Below, one piece after another: positions 1 through 7,026 of a stretch of DNA of 32,014 bases (within the stretch, counting starts at the first letter, position 1; every line of letters starts with the position of its first letter). The translations under genes were made by a program, and so were the position numbers. The notes under the pieces were generated by a model. It ran no database searches, was not told the origin of the DNA, and saw only the letters and a list, made by a program, of their open reading frames with translations. The DNA lies in contig CANRLV010000023.1 of NCBI GenBank assembly GCA_947631565.1, forward strand, positions 1-32,014, written 5' to 3'. The DNA comes from an uncultured Gemmiger sp. GTDB lineage: Bacteria > Bacillota > Clostridia > Oscillospirales > Ruminococcaceae.

Positions 1-7
1 CGTTGAT

Positions 8-30
8 ACCGTTGGACCGTTGCGACCGTT
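8..30. repeat. Three short direct repeats of ACCGTT at the window edge
   Basis: The hexamer ACCGTT occurs at 8-13, 17-22 and 25-30, that is, at spacings of 9 and 8 bases. Such phasing could be a protein-binding array or chance. Nothing else is seen between 1 and 104, and no gene is supported there. The context to the left is outside the window. Confidence 0.3.
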
Positions 31-104
31 TTTCTAAAAAAATCAGCCCTTTTTGAAGAATTGTTTACCTTTTTTGTGTACCTTTTGAATTTTCAAGCCC
101 CGGA

Positions 105-146
105 CATAAAGAAATTGCGCGTCATATCGGACGATACAACGCGCAA
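105..146 (-). terminator. Rho-independent terminator of the tRNA-Gln/tRNA-Pro unit
   Basis: On the minus strand an 8-bp stem TTGCGCGT/ACGCGCAA (139-146 with 115-122) is extended by an inner 5-bp stem (132-136 with 125-129). It is followed by TTTCTTT. It lies 7 bases past the 3' end of the tRNA-Pro gene. Confidence 0.8.
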
Positions 147-152
147 AATCTT

Positions 153-228
153 TGGTCGAAGTGGCGGGGCTCGAACCCACGGCCTCTTGGTCCCGAACCA
201 AGCGCGCTACCAACTGCGCTACACCTCG
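153..228 (-). tRNA. tRNA-Pro (anticodon CGG)
   Basis: The reverse complement folds as a complete 76-base tRNA with the CCA end encoded. The acceptor stem is CGAGGTG/CACTTCG with one G-T pair. The anticodon stem CTTGG/CCAAG closes loop TTCGGGA, giving anticodon CGG, which reads the proline codon CCG. The T arm carries GGTTCGAGCCC. It is the second gene of a two-tRNA unit behind tRNA-Gln. Confidence 0.96.
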
Positions 229-267
229 ATAAAAACGCCGCAGCGGCGGGGCTGCTGCGGACATTTT

Positions 268-341
268 TGGTTGGGGATGAGAGGATCGAACTCCCACGGG
301 CGGAGTCAGAGTCCGCTGCACTACCATTATGCGAATCCCCA
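268..341 (-). tRNA. tRNA-Gln (anticodon CTG)
   Basis: The reverse complement folds as a 74-base tRNA with encoded CCA. The acceptor stem is TGGGGAT/ATCCCCA; a weak first pair (T-A) is typical of bacterial tRNA-Gln. The anticodon stem GCGGA/TCCGC closes loop CTCTGAC, giving anticodon CTG (codon CAG). It is the first gene of the unit, 39 bases ahead of tRNA-Pro, with a consensus promoter just upstream. Confidence 0.96.
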
Positions 342-373
342 GCGCTTTGGGCTTTTGCCCTCAACAAGTTAGT

Positions 374-402
374 ATTATAACCGCTCCGCGGGGGTTTGTC
401 AA
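374..402 (-). promoter_or_regulatory. Consensus sigma-A promoter of the tRNA-Gln/tRNA-Pro unit
   Basis: On the minus strand a perfect -35 TTGACA (397-402) is separated by 17 bases from a perfect -10 TATAAT (374-379), about 33 bases upstream of the tRNA-Gln 5' end. Such strength suits a stable-RNA unit. Confidence 0.92.
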
Positions 403-571
403 TAGGTTTCGCCGCTTTTGCAGTGCGTTTTTGCGGTTCGTTTTTTGCCGTGCTGCGCACGGCGTGACCTGCCGTACTTTTGCCGCGCCGCGGGCCATAC
501 GCCGGCCAGCACGGCCCGCCATACTTTTGCGGTCGGGGCGCCGGCCGGGATACTGCGCCCGGCGGCGCAAA

Positions 572-598
572 ATGCCTGCCCGGACCCGCCGGGGCAGG
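572..598 (-). terminator. Possible terminator of the dnaD-dnaC operon
   Basis: A GC-rich inverted repeat, CCTGCCC (575-581) with GGGCAGG (592-598), extended by partial CCGG pairing, lies just past the stop codon of the helicase-loader gene. On the minus strand it is followed by ATTTTG, a weak T-run. The rest of 403-609 holds only another GC-rich inverted repeat (447-463) and no gene I can support. Confidence 0.45.
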
Positions 599-609
599 GG
601 AGAACCGCC

Positions 610-1590
610 TTACCGCCCGGCGCGGCGCTGGTCGACGCCGAAAAAGCGGAACTCCTTGCAGTTGCCCAGAATGCGGCTGGCGACCTTTTCGGTATAGCGC
701 GCCTCGAACACGGCCGGATCGGTGATGTTGGAGGTGTAGATGGTCGGGCGGCGGCACAGCATACGGGTGTTGATCAGCTCGTACAGCATACTCACGGTCA
801 GGGCGTTGACGTACTCGGTGCCCAGGTCGTCCAAAATCAGCAGCTCGGCTTCGGTGCAGGCGTGGTACCATTCCTGCCCGCTGTCAAAGTCAAAATGCTC
901 CTGCCCCAGCTGCGCCACCAGCGCGGCAGCGCTCGCGTACAGCACGTCATGGCCGTGCGCCAGCACCGTGTCGGCGATGGCCAGCGCCAGGTGCGTTTTG
1001 CCCAGCCCCGCCGTGCCGGTGAACATCAGGCTCGGGCTTTCGGGGGTGAACCTGTCTGCGTACTGCCGGCAGTATTGGAGCACCTTGCCCATGTATTCCC
1101 GCATCGAGACGCCCAGATCAGGGTCGACGGCGGTGGGGTAGCGGTCCGGCTCGAACGTGTCGAAGCTGCACAGCGCCAGCGGCGAGGACTGGTTGATGTC
1201 CTCGCGCCGCAGGCGGCGCACCAGCTCCTGCACACAGTGGCAGGGCACGCCGTTCAGCGTGCCGGTATCCTGGCAGTCCGGGCAGGTGTAGACGGGGGCA
1301 AACGCGGCGTCGGCATCCCCGTAACCGGCCTGCTTGCGGGCGGCAGCCAGCGCCTGCTGCGCGGCCTCCAGCGCCGCGCGCGCCTCGGCCTGCCTGGCCT
1401 GCGGCTGCGCCTGCGCGGCGGCCATCGCCAGCGCCAGACCGGCCTTGCGCACCGCGTCCTCGGCGGCGGCCAGCTCCGGGTGCAGGGCAAAGGCCGTCTC
1501 GCGCGCCGCCTGCGCCTGCGTCACGGCGCGCTGGCGCCGCGCCGCCACCCGACGCTGTGCTTGACGGAAGAGTTCATCCCTTGTACGCAT
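610..1590 (-). CDS. DnaC/DnaI-like replicative helicase loader (AAA+ ATPase)
   Basis: The product is a 326-residue ATPase of the DnaC/DnaI/IstB-like AAA+ family, which loads the replicative helicase onto DNA at initiation or restart. An alanine- and arginine-rich, probably coiled N-terminal region (1-90) is followed by a four-cysteine cluster, CPDC at 103-106 and CHC at 117-119, likely zinc-binding. The Walker A motif is GTAGLGKT (192-199), Walker B LLILDDLG (250-257), sensor 1 TSN (286-288), and R306 is a candidate arginine finger. The start follows GGAAGGA at good spacing and lies inside the 3' end of the dnaD-like gene (17-base overlap), so the two are probably translationally coupled. DnaI rather than DnaC is the likely functional match in a Firmicute. 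I am sure of the family, less of the exact gene name. Confidence 0.9.
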   Translation of the reverse strand: MRTRDELFRQAQRRVAARRQRAVTQAQAARETAFALHPELAAAEDAVRKAGLALAMAAAQAQPQARQAEARAALEAAQQALAAARKQAGYGDADAAFAPVYTCPDCQDTGTLNGVPCHCVQELVRRLRREDINQSSPLALCSFDTFEPDRYPTAVDPDLGVSMREYMGKVLQYCRQYADRFTPESPSLMFTGTAGLGKTHLALAIADTVLAHGHDVLYASAAALVAQLGQEHFDFDSGQEWYHACTEAELLILDDLGTEYVNALTVSMLYELINTRMLCRRPTIYTSNITDPAVFEARYTEKVASRILGNCKEFRFFGVDQRRAGR

Positions 1591-2551
1591 CGTTCATTCC
1601 TTCCAATGCCTCGTCCAAAATGGCGTTCCAGCTGCGGGCCGGCGCCGGCGCTTGCGTCTGGTCGGGCAGGGCGGCCGGCAGTACCCCCGGTCCCGCCGCC
1701 GCGGCGCGGTTTTTGGGCGGGCGCCGCGTGACCAAAATGTTGCTGCCGGTCAGCTGGCCCTTGCCGCGCACAGCCGCGACGGTGGTCAGGCCCTGCGCGT
1801 ACCAGCTGCGCAGGATGCCGTTGACATAGCGCACGGTGCGGCTGGCCTCGGCGTGGAGCAGCGCTTCCTCGACCATATCGGCGTCAAAGTGCCATTCCTC
1901 GCGCCATTTGGCGATGGCCGTGCGCTCCCAGCGGGTCAGGTCGTTCGCCGTGATGCCGAACAGCGCCGCCACCTGCGCACACCAGCGCTCCCGCGCGCGC
2001 TTTTGGGCCAGGTACCGTTCGGCCTCCTCGCCGGTTTCGACGCCGGCGGCCTGCCAGCACTCCAGCTCGCGCCCGACCGCAGCCACCGTGTGCTGGCCCT
2101 GCGCGGCCACCTCGGCACAGCACAGCAGCAGCACGTCCGGCGGCCAGCCGTCGTTGAGATAATACCCCACCAGCCGCTGCAGGCCGCTGCGGCTCAAAGC
2201 CTGGCCCAAATGGGCTTCGGCCTCGGTGCACAGGACCGCGACGTTGGGGTCGTTCAGGGTGCTCAGGTCGATCTGTTCGGCAGGGACGGCGGCGGAGGCG
2301 GGCTCGGGCTGCGGCAGCGCGCGCTCCTTGACCAGCAGCCCCGCCCCGGCCCAGTATTGCAGGGCGCGCTTGGCGGCCTCGATGCTTTTGAGCCCCAGCG
2401 CCTTGGCCAGGGCCTTGGGGTCGGTCTCGCCCGATTGCAGGATATACAGTGCCACGCGCACGGCATCGCCGTCGGCGCGGGTCAGATGTGCCATCACCAG
2501 CTGCGGCACCGCCGTGGTGTCGCCGTGCTGCTCGGCCAGGCGGTAGGCCAT
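1574..2551 (-). CDS. DnaD-domain primosomal protein
   Basis: A 325-residue protein resembling the DnaD/DnaB primosome components of Firmicutes, which act with the helicase loader in replication initiation and restart. Residues 15-75 look like a winged-helix domain (GETDPKALAKALGL is helix-turn-helix-like). Two DnaD-type helical modules follow: about 105-180, and 185-255, which ends with the characteristic YVNGILRSW. A low-complexity proline/alanine tail (275-305) precedes a short conserved-looking C-terminus. ATG is preceded by AAAGGGGGCGG and by a strong promoter. It forms a two-gene operon with the overlapping ATPase gene, a pairing common in clostridia. It could be called dnaB-like or dnaD-like; sequence alone does not settle which. 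Confidence 0.88.
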   Translation of the reverse strand: MAYRLAEQHGDTTAVPQLVMAHLTRADGDAVRVALYILQSGETDPKALAKALGLKSIEAAKRALQYWAGAGLLVKERALPQPEPASAAVPAEQIDLSTLNDPNVAVLCTEAEAHLGQALSRSGLQRLVGYYLNDGWPPDVLLLCCAEVAAQGQHTVAAVGRELECWQAAGVETGEEAERYLAQKRARERWCAQVAALFGITANDLTRWERTAIAKWREEWHFDADMVEEALLHAEASRTVRYVNGILRSWYAQGLTTVAAVRGKGQLTGSNILVTRRPPKNRAAAAGPGVLPAALPDQTQAPAPARSWNAILDEALEGMNDAYKG

Positions 2552-2594
2552 CGCGACCGCCCCCTTTCTTTACTTTCTTTACAAAGTATACCCC

Positions 2595-2623
2595 ATTATA
2601 CCATGCGGGCCGGCGGCTGTAAA
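2595..2623 (-). promoter_or_regulatory. Sigma-A promoter of the dnaD-dnaC operon
   Basis: On the minus strand TTTACA (2618-2623), a 17-base spacer and TATAAT (2595-2600) lie about 44 bases before the ATG. A second -10-like TATACT lies 4 bases further downstream. The intergenic stretch 2552-2792 holds this promoter and the divergent one at 2726-2754; nothing else is evident. Confidence 0.82.
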
Positions 2624-2725
2624 GCGCGCCGCGACGGTGGGCGGCGGCAAAAAACGCCCAAAAATGCGGCTGTGGCCCGGCCAAAATCGCCAAAAACAAC
2701 TGGTACGATTTGGCAAACATTTATC

Positions 2726-2754
2726 TTGCAGGCCCCTGCAAAAGGGCGTAAAAT
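2726..2754 (+). promoter_or_regulatory. Sigma-A promoter of the phosphoribosyltransferase-like gene
   Basis: TTGCAG (2726-2731), a 17-base spacer and TAAAAT (2749-2754), 38 bases ahead of the start codon. AGGAGG at 2779-2784 is the ribosome-binding site, 8 bases before the ATG. Confidence 0.72.
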
Positions 2755-2792
2755 AAATAAGTTGAAACAACCCCGCACAGGAGGAGCAAACT

Positions 2793-3431
2793 ATGGCCAT
2801 CCAGCTTTTGAAGATGCCCACCAAGCACGACAACCTGTATCTGAACGTGGCCATCGGCCACTTTGCCACCAGCCACAGCCATATCAACTATTATATCGAC
2901 GTCACCGTGCCCAAAACGCGCCTGTCGGAGGCGCGCGCCGTCTCGCACGAGCTGGCCCGGGCATACAAGGCGACCACGATGGTGGACACCGTGCTCTGCC
3001 TGGACGGTACCGAGGTCATCGGCGCCTGCCTGGCCAGCGAGCTGACCAAGGAAGGCTTTATGAACATCAACTCCAGCCAGGAGATCTACGTCGTCACGCC
3101 GGAGCACACGGCCGGCAGCCAGCTGCTGTTCCGCGAGAACCTGGCCCCCATGATCACCGGCAAGCATGTGCTGATTTTGGCGGCCTCGGTGACCACCGGC
3201 TTCACGATGAAATCCGCCATCGAGGCCGTGACCTACTACGGCGGGCAGGCGGTCGGCCTGATGGCACTGTTCGCCACCGTGCAGGAGTGCGAGGGCCTGC
3301 CCATCACGGCGCTGTTCGACCCGTCCGACCTGCCGGATTATCGCTCCTATGACGCGCACAGCTGCCCGTGGTGCCGGCGCGGTATGCGCATCGAGGCGCT
3401 GGTCAACAGCTACGGGTATTCGAGCCTGTAG
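2793..3431 (+). CDS. Orotate-phosphoribosyltransferase-like protein with altered PRPP loop
   Basis: A 212-residue protein with the layout of type I phosphoribosyltransferases: a Rossmann-like core with a hydrophobic strand, a PRPP-loop-like turn and TTG (VLILAASVTTGFT, 126-138). In active family members two acidic residues normally follow the hydrophobic strand; here they are alanines (A130, A131), although TTGFT is kept. The C-terminus carries a CPWC motif (191-194), possibly zinc-binding or redox-active. It is monocistronic, between its own promoter and a hairpin, divergent from the dnaD operon. Similar proteins are usually labelled orotate phosphoribosyltransferase (pyrE), but no other pyr gene is nearby and the missing acidic pair makes catalysis uncertain. 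A regulatory PRPP- or nucleotide-sensing role is possible. Confidence 0.75.
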   Translation: MAIQLLKMPTKHDNLYLNVAIGHFATSHSHINYYIDVTVPKTRLSEARAVSHELARAYKATTMVDTVLCLDGTEVIGACLASELTKEGFMNINSSQEIYVVTPEHTAGSQLLFRENLAPMITGKHVLILAASVTTGFTMKSAIEAVTYYGGQAVGLMALFATVQECEGLPITALFDPSDLPDYRSYDAHSCPWCRRGMRIEALVNSYGYSSL

Positions 3432-3450
3432 AACCACATACGACAGCAAA

Positions 3451-3484
3451 GCCGGGCGGCCCTGCCCTTGCGGGGCCGCCCGGC
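3451..3484 (+). terminator. Terminator-like hairpin after the phosphoribosyltransferase-like gene
   Basis: A perfect 12-bp GC-rich stem (3451-3462 with 3473-3484), loop TGCCCTTGCG. The following bases TCTTGAC are only weakly T-rich and merge into the -35 box of the tRNA-Gly promoter. Confidence 0.6.
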
Positions 3485-3486
3485 TC

Positions 3487-3516
3487 TTGACAAGCCCCGC
3501 GCGCGGCGGCTATAAT
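3487..3516 (+). promoter_or_regulatory. Consensus sigma-A promoter of tRNA-Gly
   Basis: A perfect TTGACA (3487-3492), an 18-base spacer and a perfect TATAAT (3511-3516). The tRNA begins 14 bases downstream of the -10 box. Confidence 0.92.
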
Positions 3517-3530
3517 ACAAGCAGACCTGT

Positions 3531-3605
3531 GCAGGCATCGTACATCGGCTAGTATAACAGCCTTCCAAGCTGTGGAGGTGGGTTCGACTCCCATTGCCTG
3601 CTCCA
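3531..3605 (+). tRNA. tRNA-Gly (anticodon TCC)
   Basis: A 75-base tRNA with encoded CCA. The acceptor stem is GCAGGCA/TGCCTGC with discriminator T. Anticodon stem ACAGC/GCTGT closes loop CTTCCAA, giving anticodon TCC, which reads GGA. The T arm carries GGGTTCGACTCCC. It sits alone behind a consensus promoter. Confidence 0.96.
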
Positions 3606-3609
3606 GAAC

Positions 3610-3645
3610 CGGCGCCAGATCGCAAGAAATGGCGCCGTATTTGTT
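3610..3645 (+). terminator. Terminator of tRNA-Gly
   Basis: Stem CGGCGCCA/TGGCGCCG (3610-3617 with 3630-3637) is followed by TATTTGTT, 4 bases past the tRNA 3' end. Some read-through into the membrane-protein gene is possible, since no clear promoter was seen between them. Confidence 0.65.
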
Positions 3646-3672
3646 ATCCTGCGTTTTGGAAAGGAGCCCGAT

Positions 3673-4536
3673 ATGCCTGATATCAAAGAAGAACTCCTGC
3701 GCCCCAGGACCGTTGCCTGCCTGCTGCTCGCCGTGCTGGCGCTCGTCTCGGCGCTGTGGCTGGCGGACGTGTGCTCCTCGCCCGAGACCTACCAAAAGTC
3801 CATCGCCGCGCTGGACGAGAAAAAGACCACGGTCATGGAGCTGACCGCGGCCACAGCCGTCGCCTCGGTGGCCATCTCGGCCGTGCCGGGGGACGCCACC
3901 ACCCCCATCGCCGACCAGGTGGCGGAGCTGGGCTCCTACCTGCTCATCGTGACCGGCGTGCTCATGCTGGAAAAGTTTTTGCTGACCACCCTGGGCCTTG
4001 CAGCCTTCGGGGTGCTCATCCCGGCCGCCTGCCTGTTTGGCATCCTCCATCTGCTGGTGCCCAGGGCGCTGTTCAAGAGCCTGGCGCTGCGGCTGGGCGC
4101 GCTGGGGCTGGTGCTGTTCGCGGTCATCCCGGCCAGCGTGCGCGTGAGCGAACTGTTCGAGGAGACGTTCGAGCTGCAAAAGACCGTGCGCGCCGCCGCA
4201 CAGGCGGCCGACGCGCTGGAGGGGGAGGGCGACCCCGACGCAGAGGATGCCGACAAGACCGCCCCCGGCAGCCTGGGGGACTGGTTCGCGGACTTGGGCG
4301 AGCAGATCACGGGCGGCGTCTCCGCAGCGGTGGACAAGGCCGAGGCGGCGCTGAGCAATTTCATCGACGCCGTGGCCGTGCTGCTCATCTCCAACTGCGT
4401 CATCCCGGTGCTGGTGCTGCTGATGATGCTGTGGCTGCTCAAGCTGCTGGTCGCGCTGCCCGTGGGCGGCGGCCCCGCAAAGCCGCCGGCCCTGCCGGCA
4501 CATAAGGCTGCCCTCGAGAAAGAGCAGCAAATTTAA
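3673..4536 (+). CDS. Unrecognised polytopic membrane protein
   Basis: 287 residues with about five hydrophobic segments: 13-32, 86-107, 109-129, 137-156 and 233-260. The stretch between segments 4 and 5 (157-232) is hydrophilic, begins with a probable helix rich in Glu, Val and Leu, and has an acidic patch (EGEGDPDAEDADK, 183-195). The segment around residues 69-105, with SAVPGD, TPIAD and LEKFLLT, looks strongly patterned, as in a conserved family, but I cannot name it. The C-terminus is proline/alanine-rich and charged. AAAGGAG lies 8 bases before the ATG. Only 16 bases separate it from the nuclease gene, so they are probably co-transcribed; a functional link is inference. Confidence 0.72.
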   Translation: MPDIKEELLRPRTVACLLLAVLALVSALWLADVCSSPETYQKSIAALDEKKTTVMELTAATAVASVAISAVPGDATTPIADQVAELGSYLLIVTGVLMLEKFLLTTLGLAAFGVLIPAACLFGILHLLVPRALFKSLALRLGALGLVLFAVIPASVRVSELFEETFELQKTVRAAAQAADALEGEGDPDAEDADKTAPGSLGDWFADLGEQITGGVSAAVDKAEAALSNFIDAVAVLLISNCVIPVLVLLMMLWLLKLLVALPVGGGPAKPPALPAHKAALEKEQQI

Positions 4537-4552
4537 CAGGGAGGGAACCGCA

Positions 4553-5641
4553 ATGCCCATCGAACAGGTGCTTTGGTCGCTGGATGACCACACCCCGCTG
4601 CAGGACAGCACCTTGGCCAGCGAAGCCGAGCTGGAGGATGCACTGGAGGCCAATATTGCGCTGCTGGACCCGGACTGGATGGTCATTGGGCGGCAGACGA
4701 GGACGCCGGATGGGAAATACATGGACCTGTTCTGCCTTGACCACGGCGCCAAGCGCATCGTTGTGGAGCTGAAAAAGGACAGGACCCCGCGCGACGTGAC
4801 CGCGCAGGCATTGGAGTATGCCGCTTGGGCAGAAGAAATGGAAGCCGGCGATTTGAGCAATGTCTATGCGCAGTATACCGCAAAATACCAGCAGGCAGAA
4901 AAGGAGCTGGGGCAGGCATTCAAAGCCCGGTTCGGCACGGAGCTGACGGAGGAACAGCTCGAGGATACACAGGCCAAAATCGTCATCGTGGCCGCCCGGA
5001 TGGACCGGGAGACGGAGCGCATCGTCAACTACCTGCACGGGTACGGCGTGGATATCAACATCCTGCTTTTTAAGGTGTATGAGTATGCCGGCAAACGCCT
5101 GCTGAGCCGGGCCTGGCTTCGGGAGGACAGGCAGGCGGCCGCTGTTTCTGCGCCGGAGAACAAGGAATGGAACGAGGAATACTATGTATCCTTTGGCGAA
5201 TATCCGAACGGCCGTTCTTGGGAGGATGCGCGCAAATTCGGCTTTATCTCGGGCGGCGGCAAGGAATGGTATTCCCGCACACTGGATATGCTCCGCCCCG
5301 GTGACCGGGTGTGGGTCAATATCCCGCACTGCGGCTATGTCGGCACCGGTGTGGTGACCGGGGAAAAACAGCCCGCCGTATCGGCAAAACTGGCGACCGG
5401 GGACGGTGAGACGGCATTTTTATCGCTGCCGCTGAAGGGGACCTACTGCCACCCGGGGGACGACGACCCCGCCAACGCCGAGTATCTGGTCCCGGTGCGT
5501 TGGGATAAGGCAGTAGGCAAAGCCGAGGCCGTAAAGGAGCTGGGCTTCTTTGGCAACCAAAACACGGTCTGCCGTCCGCTGACGGCAAAATGGCGGCACA
5601 CGGTCACAAGACTGCGGACGATTTGGAATATCACCGAATGA
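4553..5641 (+). CDS. PD-(D/E)XK nuclease-domain protein with C-terminal EVE/PUA-like domain
   Basis: 362 residues in two parts. The N-terminal part (about 20-95) matches the NucS/DUF91-type PD-(D/E)XK fold: an acidic helix (EAELEDALE, 24-32), GKYMDLF with D58, VELKK with E72 and K74, then Q85. This is the D...E-x-K...Q constellation of active nucleases. The middle (96-190) is helical and charged. The C-terminal part (about 209-362) has aromatic and glycine signposts (FGEYPNGRSWEDARKFGF, GDRVWVNIP, GYVGTGVVTG) resembling EVE/PUA-like domains, which in other proteins bind modified bases. Start: ATG 8 bases after GGGAGGG. A strong terminator follows. Base use looks somewhat less GC-biased than the flanking genes, as in transferred DNA. 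A restriction or DNA-repair role is plausible but not shown. Confidence 0.75.
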   Translation: MPIEQVLWSLDDHTPLQDSTLASEAELEDALEANIALLDPDWMVIGRQTRTPDGKYMDLFCLDHGAKRIVVELKKDRTPRDVTAQALEYAAWAEEMEAGDLSNVYAQYTAKYQQAEKELGQAFKARFGTELTEEQLEDTQAKIVIVAARMDRETERIVNYLHGYGVDINILLFKVYEYAGKRLLSRAWLREDRQAAAVSAPENKEWNEEYYVSFGEYPNGRSWEDARKFGFISGGGKEWYSRTLDMLRPGDRVWVNIPHCGYVGTGVVTGEKQPAVSAKLATGDGETAFLSLPLKGTYCHPGDDDPANAEYLVPVRWDKAVGKAEAVKELGFFGNQNTVCRPLTAKWRHTVTRLRTIWNITE

Positions 5642-5673
5642 ACGGCGAGGGCGACAGAGCCCTTCTGCCGGTT

Positions 5674-5715
5674 GGCGGCGGCGCAAGTGCTTTACAGCTT
5701 GCCGCCGCCTTTTTT
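5674..5715 (+). terminator. Rho-independent terminator after the nuclease gene
   Basis: A GC-rich stem (5674-5687 with 5698-5709, one 2-base bulge) closes loop TGCTTTACAG and runs directly into six Ts (5710-5715). Confidence 0.9.
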
Positions 5716-5788
5716 ATAGGATATTTTCCGCGCCCCGCACATTTTACATCCGCGGCGCGTTATACACAGTGAAAGGAGGTCGGCGCGC

Positions 5789-6292
5789 GTGCCCCCTGTT
5801 CCGATCCTACAGCCCTTTCAAGATATCGAAGCCGTCTATGACGGTCTCTACCGCTACTGCTGTTACCGCCTGCGCCATGTGCAGCAGGCCGAGGATGTGA
5901 CACAGGAGGCCTTTGTGCGCACCTTTGCGGCGCTGCCCGGCCTGCCGCCGCCCCACACCGAAACGCAGGCCCTGCGCTACCTGTACACCGTGGCGCGCAA
6001 CCTGTGCGTGGACGAATACCGCCGCACACCCCGTGCCCCGCTGCCCTTGCCGGAAAGCGAGAACGCCCAGCCCGCCGTACCGGACTTTGCCCCCGCCAGC
6101 GCCGACGCCGCGGCCCTGCGCGCGGCGCTGGACGAGCTGCCGGACACATGGCGGGAGCTGCTGCTCCTGCGCTACGTCAATGACCTGCCTGCGGCGGCCG
6201 TGGCCGGGCTGCTGGGCATCTCCCGCTTCGCCGTCTACCGGCAATGCCGGCAGGCGCTCAAAACCCTGCGAACTCTTTTGGAGGAACCGTGA
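5789..6292 (+). CDS. ECF-type RNA polymerase sigma factor
   Basis: 167 residues with the two-domain layout of extracytoplasmic-function sigma factors. Region 2 (about 15-80) includes AEDVTQEAFVRTF and the helix ending VARNLCVDEYRR. Region 4 (about 110-165) includes LDELPDTWRELLLLRY and the helix-turn-helix VAGLLGISRFAVYRQCRQALKTL. No region 3 is present. The start is GTG, chosen because AAAGGAGGT, an almost ideal ribosome-binding site, ends 8 bases upstream. Its stop overlaps the next start (TGATG), and the four genes to 8998 are almost certainly one operon. No classic zinc-finger anti-sigma factor follows, so the next membrane protein is the candidate regulator. No clear sigma-A promoter was found upstream, which would fit autoregulation through an ECF-type promoter. 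Confidence 0.9.
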   Translation: MPPVPILQPFQDIEAVYDGLYRYCCYRLRHVQQAEDVTQEAFVRTFAALPGLPPPHTETQALRYLYTVARNLCVDEYRRTPRAPLPLPESENAQPAVPDFAPASADAAALRAALDELPDTWRELLLLRYVNDLPAAAVAGLLGISRFAVYRQCRQALKTLRTLLEEP

Positions 6293-7026
6293 TGCGAACT
6301 GCTTTGCGCAAAGCTGACCTGCGCGCCGCCTTTGCGGCGCCGCCCCCGGCGGGCAAACGGGCATTTTTGCACGGCCTGCCCCGCCCCCGGCCTTCGACCG
6401 CGGCGCTGGTTTGGCAGCAGCTGCGCTGGCTTCGCCCGCCCGCGTGGGGGGCCGCGGCGCTGGCGCTGGCGGCGGCCCTGTACGGCGCGCGCCTGTTCCG
6501 GGCCGACACGCTGTGGATCTTGGGCGCGTTCACGCCATTTTTGGCCTTGACCCTTGTTACCGAAAGCGGGCGCTCCCGCCGCTGCGGCATGGCGGAGCTG
6601 GAGATGGCGGCCGCCCTTGGCCTGCGCAGCATCTTGCTGGCCCGCATGGCCCTGCTGGGGGCGCTGCACGCGGCGCTGCTGGGCCTGCTCACCGCCGCCG
6701 CCCACGCCGCGCCGCCGGCCCTGCCCACGGCTGCCGGGGCGCCGGTGTATCTGCCGTGGCCGCAGGCGCTGGCGTTCGTGCTGCTGCCCTACCTGCTCAC
6801 CGCCGTATTGGGGTTGGCCCTTGGCCGCCGCGCGGGCGGCAGCACCTGGTCCTGCCTCGGCGTGGCCGTGGCGGTGGCCGCGGCCGGTCTGGCCCTGCCG
6901 CAGCAGGCGGACCTGCTGCTCGCTTCCTGCCGCATCCTGCCCGCGGCCCTGCCGCTGCTGCTGGCCGTGTTTGTCTGGCAGATGGGTCTGGCCCTCAAGC
7001 AAACGGAGGAACTGCCATGCAGCTGA
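6292..7026 (+). CDS. Six-helix membrane protein of the sigma/ABC operon (possible anti-sigma or ABC subunit)
   Basis: 244 residues. A cytoplasmic-looking basic N-terminus of about 50 residues (Arg/Lys/Pro-rich, ending VWQQLRWLRPP) is followed by about six hydrophobic segments near 52-68, 74-91, 113-138, 157-178, 186-204 and 212-233. ATG shares its A with the sigma-factor stop codon and follows GGAGG by 7 bases, so tight translational coupling is likely. An in-frame ATG 48 bases upstream lies inside the sigma gene and has no such site. I do not recognise the family. Its position suggests either the membrane-bound regulator of the sigma factor or a second transmembrane subunit of the ABC transporter. 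Confidence 0.75.
   Translation: MRTALRKADLRAAFAAPPPAGKRAFLHGLPRPRPSTAALVWQQLRWLRPPAWGAAALALAAALYGARLFRADTLWILGAFTPFLALTLVTESGRSRRCGMAELEMAAALGLRSILLARMALLGALHAALLGLLTAAAHAAPPALPTAAGAPVYLPWPQALAFVLLPYLLTAVLGLALGRRAGGSTWSCLGVAVAVAAAGLALPQQADLLLASCRILPAALPLLLAVFVWQMGLALKQTEELPCS

Noticed and set aside
447-463. Hairpin GCCGTGC/GCACGGC as terminator of the dnaC-like gene
   Set aside because: On the minus strand it is followed by As, not Ts; the Ts lie on the wrong side.
418-1731. Long open frames on the plus strand opposite the dnaD-dnaC operon
   Set aside because: They mirror GC-rich coding DNA on the other strand, have no ribosome-binding sites and yield Arg/Gly/Ala-rich low-complexity products.
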